This document shows, piece after piece, positions 22,853 to 34,130 of a DNA stretch of 64,000 nt (the first letter of the stretch is position 1; each line of letters starts with the position of its first letter). The notes beneath the pieces are model-generated. The model was not told the DNA's origin, searched no databases, and saw only the letters and a program-made list of their open reading frames with translations. A program made the translations under genes and the position numbers. The stretch is from Spisula solida (lineage: Eukaryota > Mollusca > Bivalvia > Venerida > Mactridae): contig OX365959.1 of assembly GCA_947247005.1 (NCBI GenBank), positions 38,911,097 through 38,975,096 of the forward strand, written 5' to 3'.

Positions 22853-23245
22853 TGCTTGAGTTTTCTTTTGAATTTTGTTATAAATGGAGAGATTACTGCA
22901 CATGTAGTAAATAAACATACGAATCGAAAACAGCCGAGTACAGCCGGGCGTTTACGGATTTTGATTAGAGTCTCAGTTTAATCTGGTCAGACAATAGTAA
23001 CCAACACAATCTCATAAAACTCAGACCCTAACATTAATTTTGCTCCATTCCTTATCGCTGGTACAGTAAACACTGGTAAAGTCAGGGTAGCAATACTACG
23101 TAGCTTTTGACTACAGTTACAAGTAGAATATTGTAAACATAGGAACACAAATATAGCCATAAGTGTTTTATTTCTTCATCGATTTCTGTAAAATATACGC
23201 CACGCTAAGAGGAAAATTATTTGCTTTCCGTGAAATATAAGGATA

Positions 23246-23410
23246 CTGTTTTATCAAAGCACTTACGATCATTTTAAAGTAACGCTGAAATTTAAACACT
23301 ATGTAATTCATTAACAGTTGCAAATTGTGGTTTGGGGTCTTTAATATTAATGATGTTTCATTAAATACATTCCTTCAAACCACATACGTTCTTATGTGTA
23401 CGTCCTTAGT
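23246..23410. mobile_element. Partial copy of the 250 bp MITE at 21010
   Basis: Starts ATACTGTTTTATCAAAGCAC and continues collinear with the left half of the 21.0 kb copy (AAATTGTGGTTTGGGG, TTTCATTAAATACATTCC). No right TIR. Confidence 0.55.
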
Positions 23411-23479
23411 GGTTGAGGTCATCCACGAATTCCACGAAATTTAATCCTCCACGAATATTTATTAGTCCCCTACCGGTTT

Positions 23480-24528
23480 TTGTATGTGCCCTTCTGCACT
23501 TTCGTTATCCAGCATAGTGCTGATTCGCATCTTTCAAAATTGCATATACACTATATCTATTGTGGGTTGTCCCTGTGGTAAGGTCGTGTTCCCTGGCTCT
23601 CTTGATCTTGATTGCTTGGACTGACTGAAGCGGCAGATTTTCGTGTCGTGTTTTTGTAGTTGCTAGTTTTTTGTTTGCGTTGGGCATTGTATGTGCACCT
23701 TTTGGTTTTCATGTTGCTAGTTTTTTTGTATTTGCGTTGGGCATTGTCTGTGCTTTTTGTTTAATTATGTGTCCTTTTTGTGACTTTTGTGCCCTGATAT
23801 TTCTGTTGGGTGCTATATCTGCCCTTATGTACGTATTTTTTTATTATTTACAAAAAGGCGTTTGATTTAAAATTAAGCTCCAATACCGTCTACAGCAATA
23901 TTTAAACAATAAGTATTAATCAAATGTCATAAATTCACAGTATTCGTCATTTTTACCTGTTCAAAATTCACAATTCGTCCCCTATCTGATTCGTTCGCGC
24001 TATTCGTACCATATCCGGTTCGCTTATAATTTATATATGTAGCTGTAGCGTTATAGAATGAGGACTTTGTGTTGTTTTGTGTTGCTAGTTGTTTCATTTT
24101 CTTGCACCCTTTCATCAGAAAGTATTTGCGTGGCTGCAGGGATTTGCCATTCAACGTTATTCTTTTTTACAACTGAAACTGTTAGCTTTTCATATCTGAA
24201 AATAAGGTAATTCAGCTTTTTTATAGCTGAAACTAGGTATATCAGCTTTTTGACAACTCAGACAATCGTGTATTTGTGGTCTGCGTTGTTTTTATGTTTT
24301 CTGTGCTCGGCTGTTTCAGTTGAGTGCTGCCCCCCTTGTTTGATTTTCTTCTATCTTTTGTTGTTATCACCACAACAGAGTGTATTACCCTATACTGATC
24401 GTGGTGTTTTTATTAATTGTTCAAACGGATACTTGCAGGTATTTTCTGATCCTCTTCATCATTAGCCTAAGGCACCAGCTCTTAGTATTCATCACAAATA
24501 CTACTTGCACAAACATATAATATTTAGT
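23480..24528. repeat. Upstream block of tandem unit A
   Basis: Collinear with 31.86-33.96 kb upstream of gene 2: 'tttgcgttgggcattgtatgtgc' blocks repeated in both, then GTTCGCGCTATTCGTACCAT, 'gctgcagggatttgccattc', and a stretch from TGTATTACCCTATACTGATC to ATTAGCCTAAGGCACCAGCT. The last stretch is also at 60.60-60.71 kb upstream of gene 3. The block is therefore part of the unit that was duplicated with the lectin-like genes. No exon conserved as coding was seen. Confidence 0.7.
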
Positions 24529-24695
24529 CGAACAGGGAAGGCAGCACCCAACTTAACCAGCCGAGCACAGAAAACATAAAAACATATAAGGTACAATGCC
24601 CAACACACAACCGAACTAAAAAATGATCCGCCCAAGTCCTAGCTGTCAAAAGGCGGAATGAACCAGTTTCAGCAACCCAAAAGCTGAATGCCCAC
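24529..24695 (+). repeat. Dispersed repeat 'GACAGGGAAGGCAGC' (copy 3)
   Basis: Present at the equivalent place in unit B (33.96-34.13 kb), so this copy predates the A/B duplication. Confidence 0.7.
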
Positions 24696-24761
24696 GTTAC
24701 AAGCTACATTACTTTATATTGCCTCTAAGTTGTGTTTTACATTTTTGACAATAGCTTTGTA

Positions 24762-25254
24762 CTTGTACGTATACAACTAGATACGTATAAAGCTAGGTAC
24801 GTATAAAACTAGGTACGTATAAAGCTAGGTACGTATAAAACTAGGTACGTATAAAGCTAGGTACGTATAAAACTAGGTACGTATAAAGCTAGGTACGTAT
24901 AAAGCTAGGTACGTATGAAGCTTGGTACGTATAAAACTCGGTACGTATAAAGCTAGGTACGTATAAAGCTAGGTACGTATAAAGCTAGGTACGTATAAAG
25001 CTAGGTACGTATTAAGCTAGGTACGTATAAAGCTAGGTACGTATAAAACTAGGTACGTATAAAGCTAGGTACGTATAAAGCTAGGTACGTATAAAGCTAG
25101 GTACGTATAAAGCTAGGTACGTATAAAGCTAAAGCTAGGTACGTATAAAGCTAGGTACGTATAAAACTAGGTACGTATAAAACTAGGTACGTATAAAACT
25201 AGGTACGTATAAAGCTAGGTACGTATAAAGCTAGGTACGTATAAAGCTAGGTAT
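24762..25254. repeat. 16 bp minisatellite (GTACGTATAAAGCTAG), ~31 copies
   Basis: The unit GTACGTATAAAGCTAG repeats with few changes (AAAACTAG variants), each containing the palindrome TACGTA. One register break lies near 25127. The equivalent position in unit B (about 34212-34228) has a single unit, GTACGTATAAAGTTAG, before the shared flank ATTTGCTGATCGTTTAAACG. The array lies about 0.6 kb upstream of gene 1's start codon. Confidence 0.95.
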
Positions 25255-25452
25255 ATTTGCTGATCGTTTAAACGATATTCGAAATAATATAGATGTTCAA
25301 CGTTGCATGTACTAATTGCATAATTGATAGCAATTGTGCTACTGACGTCATTACTATTTGAACCATCGCAAGTTATGATGAATTATATATAATATACATC
25401 AGTGAATCGTGAAAAGAATATAACATGAATTGCATGGACTTGGTGGCTTGTA

Positions 25453-25677
25453 AAGCCTAGGTCCAACTGAAGAATTTCTAATCGGCGATGTTTTCCCGAT
25501 TTCTTCCGATACCACCCGATTCATCACAATTCCTTCTGATATCACAAACTGTCTCATGACTTCCGCGAAGTTTCCCCCAGACCACGAGGAACCTGTTCTC
25601 GATGTCCAGATACCTCATTATTTTCAATCCGGAGTACATCACCGAGGCAACAAAAATGCTTAGTGGGACCTAGGCTT
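25453..25677. mobile_element. 225 bp MITE in the 5' flank of gene 1
   Basis: Ends AAGCCTAGGTCCAACTGA and, inverted, AAGCCTAGGTCCCACTAA, flanked by TA (25451-25452 and 25678-25679). A matching copy lies at 42985-43210 upstream of gene 2. Gene 3 has an uninterrupted sequence at this place (about 61520-61540). The right border creates 'ctttatatgc', a possible TATA-like box about 170 bp before the ATG; that role is inference. Confidence 0.75.
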
Positions 25678-25846
25678 TATATGCGCAGCGAAGAAATTTG
25701 TAGACTTGAATGATTATGACTAATCATGCATATGTAATGCTGCATTTGATCTTCTTTAAAGAACTGAACACTAGACGCAGGCCACAGAAGACGGGAACAC
25801 AATAAAGGAACGTATTATACTGTTAATAATATCCAAAGAGGCAGCC

Positions 25847-26107
25847 ATGTTGTACCTCTTTGTGATATCTGCCTTTGCTGTTCCTAGTATAATAGGGGCA
25901 AGTGTTGTGGTGCGTTACAAGATCCATTCTCCACAGAATGCCGTGGATATTGCGCAATGTGGACGTTCGGCGCTTGGTTTTGGTTTCTGTGGTGTTCGAG
26001 TAAACAGTGGCGTCTGCGAACCACTCACGGCAGACTGGTGTGAGACAAAGCCCATGTTACCCGGCGACGTCTATCTAGTGAAAGATATAGTCATAGAAAC
26101 ATTACAA
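25847..26107 (+). CDS. Gene 1 exon 1: signal peptide and four-Cys region
   Basis: Codes residues 1-87 and ends in CAA just before the donor GTAAGTGC (phase 0). Spacing of cysteines is C-x9-C-x8-C-x7-C. The open frame would run 8 codons into the intron before a stop, which supports splicing here. Confidence 0.85.
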
Positions 26108-28713
26108 GTAAGTGCATCTTATTGGTCGCTCTAGTCAGAATGCGGGTGTTCAATTTATTATCGTTTAAGAGTAATTAAGGAGTTGGTCATAAATAAATTA
26201 CAAGTAAGCACATTTGAGTTATTAGCCAGAAGCTTGCGACTCCATAGTTATTTCATACCGTAACCTAGAAGGGCAACTTGTGCTAAAGAATAGTCTCAAA
26301 ATGTTCAGGGCTGGTATTGACAAAGCATCTTGAGGGAAAACTTAAATATGTTTACTTAAGTTGAAATAATGAGCTGCACATAATTCCCAAGAACCTAAGA
26401 ATAACACAAGTTTTCTTTGTGATTATTGTTTCTCTTTACATAATGCTTCTAAACTATGTAAAAAAATGATAAACATGAATTTCCTGTTTAGCTCTTACAC
26501 TTAAAGCCACATCATGTCACCCAAGACCTTTTCCCCCGACCATCCAGTAAATAGAATAATTACAAGGAATTTGGATATTTTTCACAAATGACCAATAATT
26601 GACGACATAATGTTAAATGTATCTGTTGAAATAGTATGCCAAAACTCACATTCAGTAAAATGTATGGATGACACAATACTAATTTTGCAAGAGTTGCTTC
26701 CCTTAGATTATAAATTGTGCAATTTTTGTTTACAATTCATTATTTTGTAAACAAACCAACTGGAGGTTGTATTTCGTTTTCTTTCATCTTATTGTGTATT
26801 CCACCTTTTGGACCCAACTAAAGTGCTCAAAATCCATGACTCTTCAAATAGGTTACAAAGTTATTGCGTTTTGAAATATAAATGAAATTGACGGCAAACT
26901 TCAATATTTGGAACAGTTTTATTATTTAGTTTAAAAGAGTTGGACAAACTATCAATAGTTGATTAGACTTTTGTTTTTTATACTTAAAAAAACGAACATT
27001 CAATTTAAACATCAAGTAGTTCACAGGCGAAAATTTGTGAGTAATTATTTCATCAGACACAAACATGTTTCGAGATTTTGGAATTTGTTTGCTATCAAAA
27101 GATTCAAACATTCAGAAAACGCAAAAGAATATAACGATTTTAACAAAAAATATCGTGCACTAATTAGAGCTCTGAATTGTGCGTTTTCATTCGGGTTTTC
27201 AGTGAACTTGTTCTAGTAATAAATACACTAGTAAACTTTGAAACTTCCACAGGAGCCCACTGTGAATGTATATGAGCGTCAACTACCAATATCTCTCAAT
27301 GAAGGGTCTGAATTTGAGCTGAAGATTACGGCGCACCCTGACTGGGTCGGGTAAGTATCCAAAATCAGGTATGTAAAAGCATTGAATATACTGTGAATAT
27401 GCTATTGAACCTGATAATAGAAAACTTTATCAAGATACCTGTTCAAAAGAAGCAACCATATATGAAATTATTTTTCCTGGTGTCGCTTGATAAGTTCTGC
27501 ACAATTGTGCGCCTTATTTATTCATGCCTTTAATTATTTTTATCTATTGCTATCCATGGGCTTAATCAATACAGTTGTTCGCGATCACGAACACTCACAC
27601 CATTGACGAGTTTTGCCTATGGACATCACGATAGTTTCGTTGACAATATTCCTTTATCTTTCAATGTAACTCGCTTTGTCCGTTATTGTTCCCTCTAAAA
27701 ATCACTGCTTGGACCTTCGGATTTTGGAAAGCTGAAACTTGGATTTTCGACTTTTTTGATACCTAGAGTTTGGACTTTCAGCTTTTTGACAGCTGAAATT
27801 TTAGCTTTCATCGGTTTAGCTTCATGTGCTTGTTCAGTTATGTGTTGGGAATGGTGTCGTGTGCACTTTAAGCTGTCATAAGCCGAAAGTCCCTATGTTA
27901 TCTGTCAAAAGGCCGTAAGCCCAAGTTCCAGCTGTCAAAAAGAATAATTTTATATTGCAGAACCGAAATAAATCTGTATGACAGTTCGGACCAAAGGCCT
28001 TTTCATATTGTTTTCCGCCACAACAATATATTTGTGTTCAATTCGTTGTTCAATGGTGCTTGGTTGTCAGAGATTCGTCATACACATTCCTTCACAGTCG
28101 ATGTAGAAACTACAATAACGACTGTTTGCGATACGAATGGGTTTGAGGTATTGTATTGTAAAGTAGTTTTGGTTTTTAACATTTGTTTTATTTGCATAAG
28201 ACATCCACGCATATAAGAAATATATAAACAAATGTCTCACATAGAGTTTAGGAAATTAAACACAGCTGAATCCTTATTAATAATAAATGTCATTATATAT
28301 TGCTTGTAGTACAATGTACTAGTATAGGTCGTTACATCAGTGCCAGCCCAAATGGTAACATAAACTGAATGGTATATGCATGGTGGCAATTTTAAATTCT
28401 GAATTGAATAAAAGCACAGACCAATAAAGTTTCATATCTATAGCCCGTTACAAGGTAGTACAAAAGCTATTCCGCCAAACTATGGACTTCAGTACTTTTT
28501 ATACTATTGGTTCCAAGTGGACTCTTTTTTTATCGCATCGTCAATTGTACATTATATTAGACACCTTATCACTGTTAATCATTACAGATGTTTGTCGATG
28601 GTGTACAGAAGTGGACATTCCCATACAGACAGCCAGCACTTACGGCCAGGTCCATTGCATTTATGACTAACGCACCGAAAGATCTCCACCAAATAACATT
28701 CAAGGCTGCATAG
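25847..28713 (+). CDS. Secreted galectin-like lectin, gene 1 (4 exons, 223 aa)
   Basis: Exons are 25847-26107, 27253-27350, 27961-28147 and 28588-28713; all introns are GT-AG and the splice phases are 0, 2, 0. Residues 1-19 form a hydrophobic signal peptide. Residues 20-87 hold four cysteines (38, 48, 57, 65) in a region I do not recognise. Residues about 95-223 look like one galectin carbohydrate-recognition domain: LPISLNEGS start, FHIVFR, VFNS, NGAWLSEIR, GFEMFVDG, WTFPYR, and terminal QITFKA. Residues aligning with the galactoside site are H135, R139, N147, W154, E157 and R159, while the Asn of the usual HxNxR motif is V137. Ordinary galectins lack a signal peptide, so secretion by the classical route with a disulphide-rich N-terminus is unusual. 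The likely role, sugar binding outside the cell (defence or adhesion), is inference. The start is the only ATG giving the signal peptide and is conserved in all three copies. Confidence 0.85.
26220..26225. other. Empty target site (TATTAG) for the MITE found in gene 2 intron 1
   Basis: Single TATTAG within otherwise collinear intron sequence. In gene 2 the same place holds a 359 bp element flanked by two copies of TATTAG. Confidence 0.8.
26304..26480. mobile_element. Remnant MITE in gene 1 intron 1 (GGGCTGGTATTGACAAAGCA)
   Basis: Resembles the full element at 30229-30478 (GGGCTGGTATTCACAAAACA) but has lost its right TIR. The same remnant is at 44205-44350 in gene 2, so the insertion predates the gene 1/gene 2 duplication. 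Confidence 0.65.
26505..26880. mobile_element. Internally deleted copy of the 8.1 kb TIR element
   Basis: 26537-26637 matches the left end of the large element (34365-34475: 'catccagtaaatag', 'tttttcacaaatg', 'ataattgacga'). 26640-26875 matches its right end (42206-42440: TAAAATGTATGGATGAC, TTACAATTCATTATTTTG, TATTCCACCTTTTGGAC). The join falls at a shared CACATT(T/C)AG. The 7.7 kb interior is absent. Not found at the same place in gene 2. Confidence 0.75.
27253..27350 (+). CDS. Gene 1 exon 2
   Basis: 98 nt between CTTCCACAG and GTAAGTATCC, coding residues 88-120 (first strands of the galectin fold, with LPISLNEGS). Residue 120 (Gly) is split over the intron. Confidence 0.85.
27961..28147 (+). 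CDS. Gene 1 exon 3: core of the sugar-binding site
   Basis: 187 nt after TTTATATTGCAG, coding residues 121-182. Carries H135, R139, N147, W154, E157, R159 and a lone cysteine C176. This is the most divergent exon between genes 1 and 2. Confidence 0.85.
28588..28713 (+). CDS. Gene 1 exon 4
   Basis: 126 nt after ATCATTACAG, coding residues 183-223 and the TAG stop: MFVDGVQKWTFPYR, then QITFKAA at the end. These are the last strands of the galectin fold. Confidence 0.85.
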   Translation: MFVDGVQKWTFPYRQPALTARSIAFMTNAPKDLHQITFKAA

Positions 28714-30810
28714 AATACGACGGATCCTTTCTCAGTCTTCGAAAAACACCACAATAACAATAGCGTTCACATTGTACACTATTGTTCCTATTATGAGAGC
28801 TACACAATTTATATTGCACTTTAAAAGGAGCTGCATCAAATTATACGCCTCTCAGAAAATCAAAAAAACACTCTTTCTAAATTGCACTTATTTAATTTTT
28901 TATTGATTAAATTGCACGTACATATCTCATTATTGTGTGACATAATTACACCGATCGTGTTTGCTTATTCTAAATAAATATGACGGTTTGAAAACAATGC
29001 ACCGTTTATGTTAAATTATTAACAATAGTTATGTGACATCATTACACCGATCGTGTTTGGTTATTCTAAATACATGTGACGGTTTAAAACAATGTGAGTC
29101 ACCATTAACACTGCTCGTGTTTTTTTTATTCCGAAACTGTTGCGTGTGAAACTATTGCGCCACTCGTGTTTATTATTGAAGTTTGTGTTTATTAATTCCG
29201 AAACTATTGTATGTGTTTATTTGCGAAGTTTTTGTTATATGTAAATTAGCTACTTATAGTTGTGTTTCATCATTCGTGTTTAATCATTCTGCAGTGTTTT
29301 TAAGCCAACTTAGCACCCCTCAATGTGCTGAATGTCATATTTAACAAGAGCTGTCCACTAACAACGCGCTCCACTATTTGCAGTGCCATGCTAGGATAGT
29401 ATAAACATTATATATTTAAAAACAAAATACTTCATATTAGCAGCATCACCTCTTCGGTGTAGAGGTTGGGGCTTCTAAGTTGAAAAATGGAGAGAATTTT
29501 AGTTACCAACTCATGTGTAGATCCTGGGAGTCATGAAGATGCACATAAACTTTAACATTTGCATTTTCAAGTCCGAAAAGGAGGCATAGTATCAACAAAA
29601 TGCTTGATAGAGTTACCTACCCATGTGTTGGAGTTAGGGTTATGTGTCATGGTGTACAAGTATAGAAAGCAATATGTGAATGCACTTTGAAGATATTAGG
29701 GGTGAAAAAACGTGTACCTAAACTTTAACATTTGCGCTAAGTTGAACAAGGGGGCATAATTTCAACAAATGCTTGATATAGTTACCTACTACTGTGCTGT
29801 GTATGGGACGGTATCATGATAATGAACCAGTATGCAAAGTAAAAAGCAATATTGTAATGCACTTTGAAGATAGTAAAGGTTAAAAAACATGTACCTAAAC
29901 TTTAACGTTTGCACTATTTGCGCTAAGCCTTCTATAACTGTTATTTTTACATCTTTTAGGACTTCAGACAGCTAAAACTAGGTACGAGTATTTCACCCGT
30001 TTTTCTGTCTTTCAGCTAGGGCAGTCAGCATGATCTTTCTATGCACGTATCACGGTTAACGAAACAAAACACAACCTCAATATGTATAATTTTAAAAGTG
30101 CAATAATTTTGTTTAATACAATACGTTTTCCTCCAAGATTTTCATTACCATCTTTGAAGAAACACATTAACAATATTGTTTATACCGCGGTCGTGGTCCA
30201 CCAACTTGTCTCTGGTTTTACACCTGGGCTGGTATTCACAAAACATCTTAAGTGAAAACTTTAATTTCTTGACTTAAGTCAATAATTTGTGCAGCTCATA
30301 TGTCCTGCAATTTAAAAGATAATCCATGTTTTCTTAGTGATTATAGTAGCTGTTTACCTAATACTTCAAAAGTATGTAAAATAATAAGCATCTTGATGTT
30401 TATGCTTAGCGGATACACCAATCAAGATTTTAAGAAATTTCTAAGTTTTCTGTTAAGATGCTTTGTGAATACCAGCCTAGGTTTGTAACGCGGCGATGTT
30501 TTTCTTTGGTGAGGTTGTTAGTACCAGAAATCAGAAATTAGTACTGGTTGGAATACAGTACATGCAAACTGGTGAATCTTAAACTGGTACTCACTTATAA
30601 GATACTTTTACAACAGACTACGTGTAATTGTATGTGGAATACAACGCGACATATTGCATTTTTTGTATCATACATAGCGGTCTCGTGAGATACGGCATTA
30701 CACAAGCAACTCGGGGCAATACGGCCCAACGGATCAACACACTCCTATATGATATTCCGTATATATCACTCATAATCCCTCAGCAGTTTTATGTACTCCG
30801 TTCAATGATA
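28714..30810. repeat. 3' flank of unit A (shared with unit B)
   Basis: Collinear with 57231-60113. 28.93-29.1 kb has two copies of an approximately 97 bp unit (ACACCGATCGTGTTTG, TGACGGTTT, AAAACAATG). 29.35-29.95 kb begins AACAAGAGCTGTCCACTAAC and holds about three units of approximately 168 bp (CTTGATAGAGTTACCTAC, CCTAAACTTTAACATTTG), a dispersed bivalve-type repeat. A candidate polyadenylation signal AATAAA is near 28975. No second gene was seen. Confidence 0.6.
30229..30478. mobile_element. MITE, 250 bp (GGCTGGTATTCACAAAACATC TIR)
   Basis: Left GGCTGGTATTCACAAAACAT then CTTAAG. Right, in reverse complement, GGCTGGTATTCACAAAGCAT then CTTAAC. It interrupts the phrase '...ttacac / ctaggtttgtaacgcggcg', which is continuous in unit B near 59910, so unit B provides the empty site. 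Confidence 0.8.
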
Positions 30811-30885
30811 AAGTATGGGATGTTGTTGAAGACCACGTTACAGCATGAGAAGCGCACCAACCTTATTCTCAATAATTCAACAGCC

Positions 30886-31112
30886 CTGGCCCCGATCTCC
30901 CGAAACATCAAATCTGAGATAAATCTCAAAAGAAATATTGCCATATGTCTTTTAGATAATTTCCATGAGCGATTGGACTTGAAGTTCGCATCACAAAATA
31001 GAAAACATTAATCTTAAAATCTTTAAATGTATCTCAAATTCTGACTCTGATTTTAGCAAAATCTCAATTTGAGATTCGATTTTTACTTGAGATGCTTAGG
31101 GAGATTGGAGCC
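30886..31112. mobile_element. MITE, ~225 bp (GGCCCCGATCTCCCGAAACATC TIR)
   Basis: Left end GCCCCGATCTCCCGAAACAT with ATCTGAGATAAATCTC inside. Right end, reverse complement, GCTCCAATCTCCCTAAGCAT. The longer plus-strand open frame 30628-31011 overlaps it and is not taken as a gene. Confidence 0.65.
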
Positions 31113-31859
31113 ATGGTATCAAGGGGGATTGTGTTGAAGAACATGTTTCCACATGAGTAGCGGAACGACCAAAACTTTCAATAATTCATCCACTATCTCT
31201 CTCATGTCTAATCTCTCTACGATCTCTGTAAGGATATCGGTCGTATCTCAGTCATCTCTTTCCGTCGCATATTAAACTGTCAACAATCTCTGAGAGTCAT
31301 CTTGGACAGCGAAGATCAAAGCAAGATATCTGGATAGATCACCATTTGACAAAATATGATCATACAGTGATTACCTATATAGGTGACCATTTGACAAACC
31401 TTCCATGTTTGATAGGTCTTTGAGTGTTGTTGATACATGTATATTGTTTCATGTTTTACATTCTTTTATCACATGCCAGTGTGGCATTATTGTAAGGGGG
31501 CATATGCGAGACATCTAGATACATGTAGATCACCATATGACAAAATGTGTGTACAACGATCATCTATATGTCTTTGACACACTTAAATATACAGAAACAA
31601 TATTTTCTAGACATTGCAGTCGTCCCTGTTCGATATTTCATTAGTTTTTCATGGCTTTCGTGTTTTGCTGTTTCTGTTGAATATGCTGCCTTCCATGTCT
31701 GATAGGTCATTGAGTGTTGTTGATACAATGTGGCCTTTTTGTTAGAGGGCATAACATGGTTGGAAACTTTCATTTGCACTGTCCTGTTATGAAAGGATGT
31801 CTATTGGGGGTAAGTGTGAGGTTTGGAGCACTGTAAATCGTTTAAGCCTCCAGTGACAT
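31113..31859. other. No gene recognised; local two-copy repeat
   Basis: Phrases such as 'GATAGGTC(T/A)TTGAGTGTTG' (31419, 31703) and 'agatcaccat(t/a)tgacaaaat' (31337, 31529) occur twice, which indicates a local duplication of about 200-280 bp. Confidence 0.45.
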
Positions 31860-32702
31860 TTGTCGCTGCTTGGACTGACTGAGGCGGCAGACTTTCGGGT
31901 GGGATGTCATGTTTTAGAAGTTGCTAGGTTTTTTTTAGTTTGCGTTGGGCATTGTATGTGCGCCTTTTGTTTTCATGTTGCTAGTTTCTTTTGTCTTTGC
32001 GTTGGGCATTGTATGTGCACCTTTTGTTTTCATGTTGCTAGTTTCTTTTGTATTTGCGTTGGGCATTGTAGACATCTTTGCCTTTTGTTTTCATGTGTCC
32101 TTTCTGTGAATTTCGTGCCCTGATGTTTCTGTTGGGTGCTATCTCTGCCCCTGGTTTCTTATTTCTATATATTTAAAAAATGGTGCTAGGTTTTGCTAGA
32201 TTTAAATTTAAGCTCCAATACCGTCTTCAAAAATATTTTAATAACTTAAATAAATAATAAAATGTCATAAATTCTCAGTATTCATCATTTTCACCTACTG
32301 TGCCAAATCTCTTGGAGCTATTTTTTTTTCGCAATCACAATTCGTCCCCTATCTGATTCGTTCGCGCTATTCGTACCATATCCGGTTCGTTTATAATTTA
32401 TATATGCAGCTGTAGAGTTATGGAATTATGACTATGTGTAGTTTTTTGTTGCTAGTTGATTCAATTACATTTTCTTGCACCCTTTCACCCCCTATCCAAT
32501 TAGCTCTATTATTTGTGTTTACTTTCATCAGAAAGTATTTACGTGGCTGCAGGGATTTACCATTCAACATTGTTCTTAAACTTTTTAGCACTTTTGACGG
32601 CTGAAAATATGTCTATTGGCCTTTTCTTACTGCTGAAACGGTTAGCTTTTTACAGCTGAAACTAAGGTAATTCAGCTTTTTTTGTAGCTGAAACTAGGTC
32701 TA

Positions 32703-33714
32703 CAGGGTGTCCAAAAGGAAAGTATACAGTTTCAGTGTCTATCTATCAAACCTCTTAATTCTACTATCGCAACGAAAATTTGTACATGTATAGACAAAAG
32801 ATGTAAGTTTTTTCTGTGACAAATTTTAAGATAAAACTCATACATTTTAAGAAAAATGTCAATTTTCTAAAATTACCCTATTTTTTCCGTGACGTCATTT
32901 TGTAGGAATTAACGACGTTTTCACGATGCATGTTCCCTTCTGACATTTCCCTTCTTGCACTCGTTCTTTGAAACTATCAATTAAATGTGCACATGTGTCT
33001 TACCTGATCTTCTAACCTTTTCTTTTGATGTTTCTCAGCAGCATAGATGCGCCCGTTGGCTTAAGATTGTACACTAGCGATTCAGATAGCACAATAGAAA
33101 TAAATAAACTTAACCCGTTACTTGTCTTTGTTAAACCAGCTCATTCCTAAACACCCCAGATGATTTATTGTTTTGAATGGTGCATAGCTCATGCAAGAGG
33201 TGTCAGGGCCACGCATTGAACAAAGGGGGTTGGATGAATTCCTTTAAACAAAGGATCCAAAGTATTTTCCAGGAAATATCACTGTGGAGTGACATGTTCC
33301 GCCCAAAGCCCAGATCAAAATCATTGCGAATCCTTCTTGTGGGGCTATGTGAAATCGCTAGTGTACAGCACAAAGCCAACAGACGAGAAACATTAAAAGG
33401 GAAGGTAAGAAGATCAGTTTAGACACATGTGCAAATGTTATCAATAGTTTAAAAGAAGTGCAAGACGGAAAACGTAAGAAGGGTGGACATCTTGAGGACG
33501 TCATAAAAAACTGAATAGACGTCACGGGCAAAATAAAGTAGTTTCCGTAAATTTACATTTTTCTAAAAACTTTCTAAAGTCATAATCTTAAAATTGGTCC
33601 CAGAAAAAACTTACACCTTTTGTCTACACATGTGTAAATTTTCTTTACGATAGCAGAATGAAGAGATTTTATAAATAAACACTGAAACTGTATACTTTCT
33701 TTTTGGACACCCTG
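32703..33714 (+). mobile_element. Tc1/mariner-like element, 1.0 kb, degenerate
   Basis: TIRs start CAGGGTGTCCAAAAGGAAAG (left) and CAGGGTGTCCAAAAAGAAAG (right, reverse complement), each flanked by TA. Similarity continues imperfectly for about 180 bp inward, making unusually long TIRs. An internal plus-strand frame (about 33299-33400) reads SPDQNHCESFLWGYVKSLVY, which is the third catalytic block of mariner/Tc1-type transposases (usual SPDLNPxDxFLWGYxK), followed by a stop. The rest of the transposase is missing or frameshifted. Unit A lacks the insertion. Confidence 0.8.
33290..33425 (+). pseudogene. Transposase remnant (C-terminal catalytic block)
   Basis: The frame of FLWGYVKSLVYSTKPTDEKH ends at TAA and its 5' part is unreadable. 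The listed open frame 33177-33422 is a different frame over the same DNA. A Tc1/mariner family assignment is confident; the subfamily is not. Confidence 0.65.
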
Positions 33715-33963
33715 TATCAGCTTTTTAACATCATTGTGGTCTGTGTTGTTTTTATGTTTTATGTGCTCGGCTGTTTCAGTTGAGTGCTGCCTTTCTTGTT
33801 TGATGTTCAACTATCTTTTGTTGTTATCAATGTATTACCCTTGATGTTTTTATTAATCAATCAAAAGAATACTTGCAGGTATTTTCTGAACCTCTTCATC
33901 ATTAGCCTAAGGCACCAGCTCTTCGTATTCTTCACAACTACTTCTGGTACAAAAATATAATAT

Positions 33964-34130
33964 GAAATCGGTCAGGAAAGGCAGCACCCAACCTAACCAG
34001 CCGAGCACAGAAAACATAAAAACATATAAGATGCAATGCCAAACACGCAACCGAACTAGAAAATGATCCGCCCAAGTCCTACCTTTCATAAGGCGGAATG
34101 AACCAGTTTCAGCAACCTAAAAGCTGAATG
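33964..34130 (+). repeat. Dispersed repeat 'GACAGGGAAGGCAGC' (copy 4)
   Basis: Equivalent to the 24.53 kb copy in unit A (same flanks). Confidence 0.7.

Larger units (their letters stand above)
22178..22994. mobile_element. 817 bp TIR element with two tRNA-like modules and a central 125 bp palindrome
   Basis: Perfect 27 bp TIRs, TTGTCTGACCAGATTAAACT then GAGACTC, lie at 22178-22204 and inverted at 22968-22994, each flanked by TA. A plus-strand tRNA-like module starts 133 bp inside the left end and a minus-strand one lies about 140 bp inside the right end, the same layout as 15383-16507 and 50340-55476. The centre is a near-perfect 125 bp hairpin. No coding frame, so non-autonomous. Confidence 0.85.

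Noticed and set aside
24762..25254. CRISPR array
   Set aside because: Repeats are directly adjacent with no unique spacers, and the window is eukaryotic; it is a minisatellite.
26959..27216. Plus-strand frame with KKYRALIRALNCAFSFGF, also at 55560-55751
   Set aside because: Conserved in two paralogous introns, but both strands are open in both copies and the reading frames differ in length; it is conserved as intron sequence through duplication and shows no coding signature.
30628..31011. 127-codon plus-strand frame as a gene
   Set aside because: Half of it overlaps a MITE (30886-31112), and the unit B counterpart is not open over the same length.
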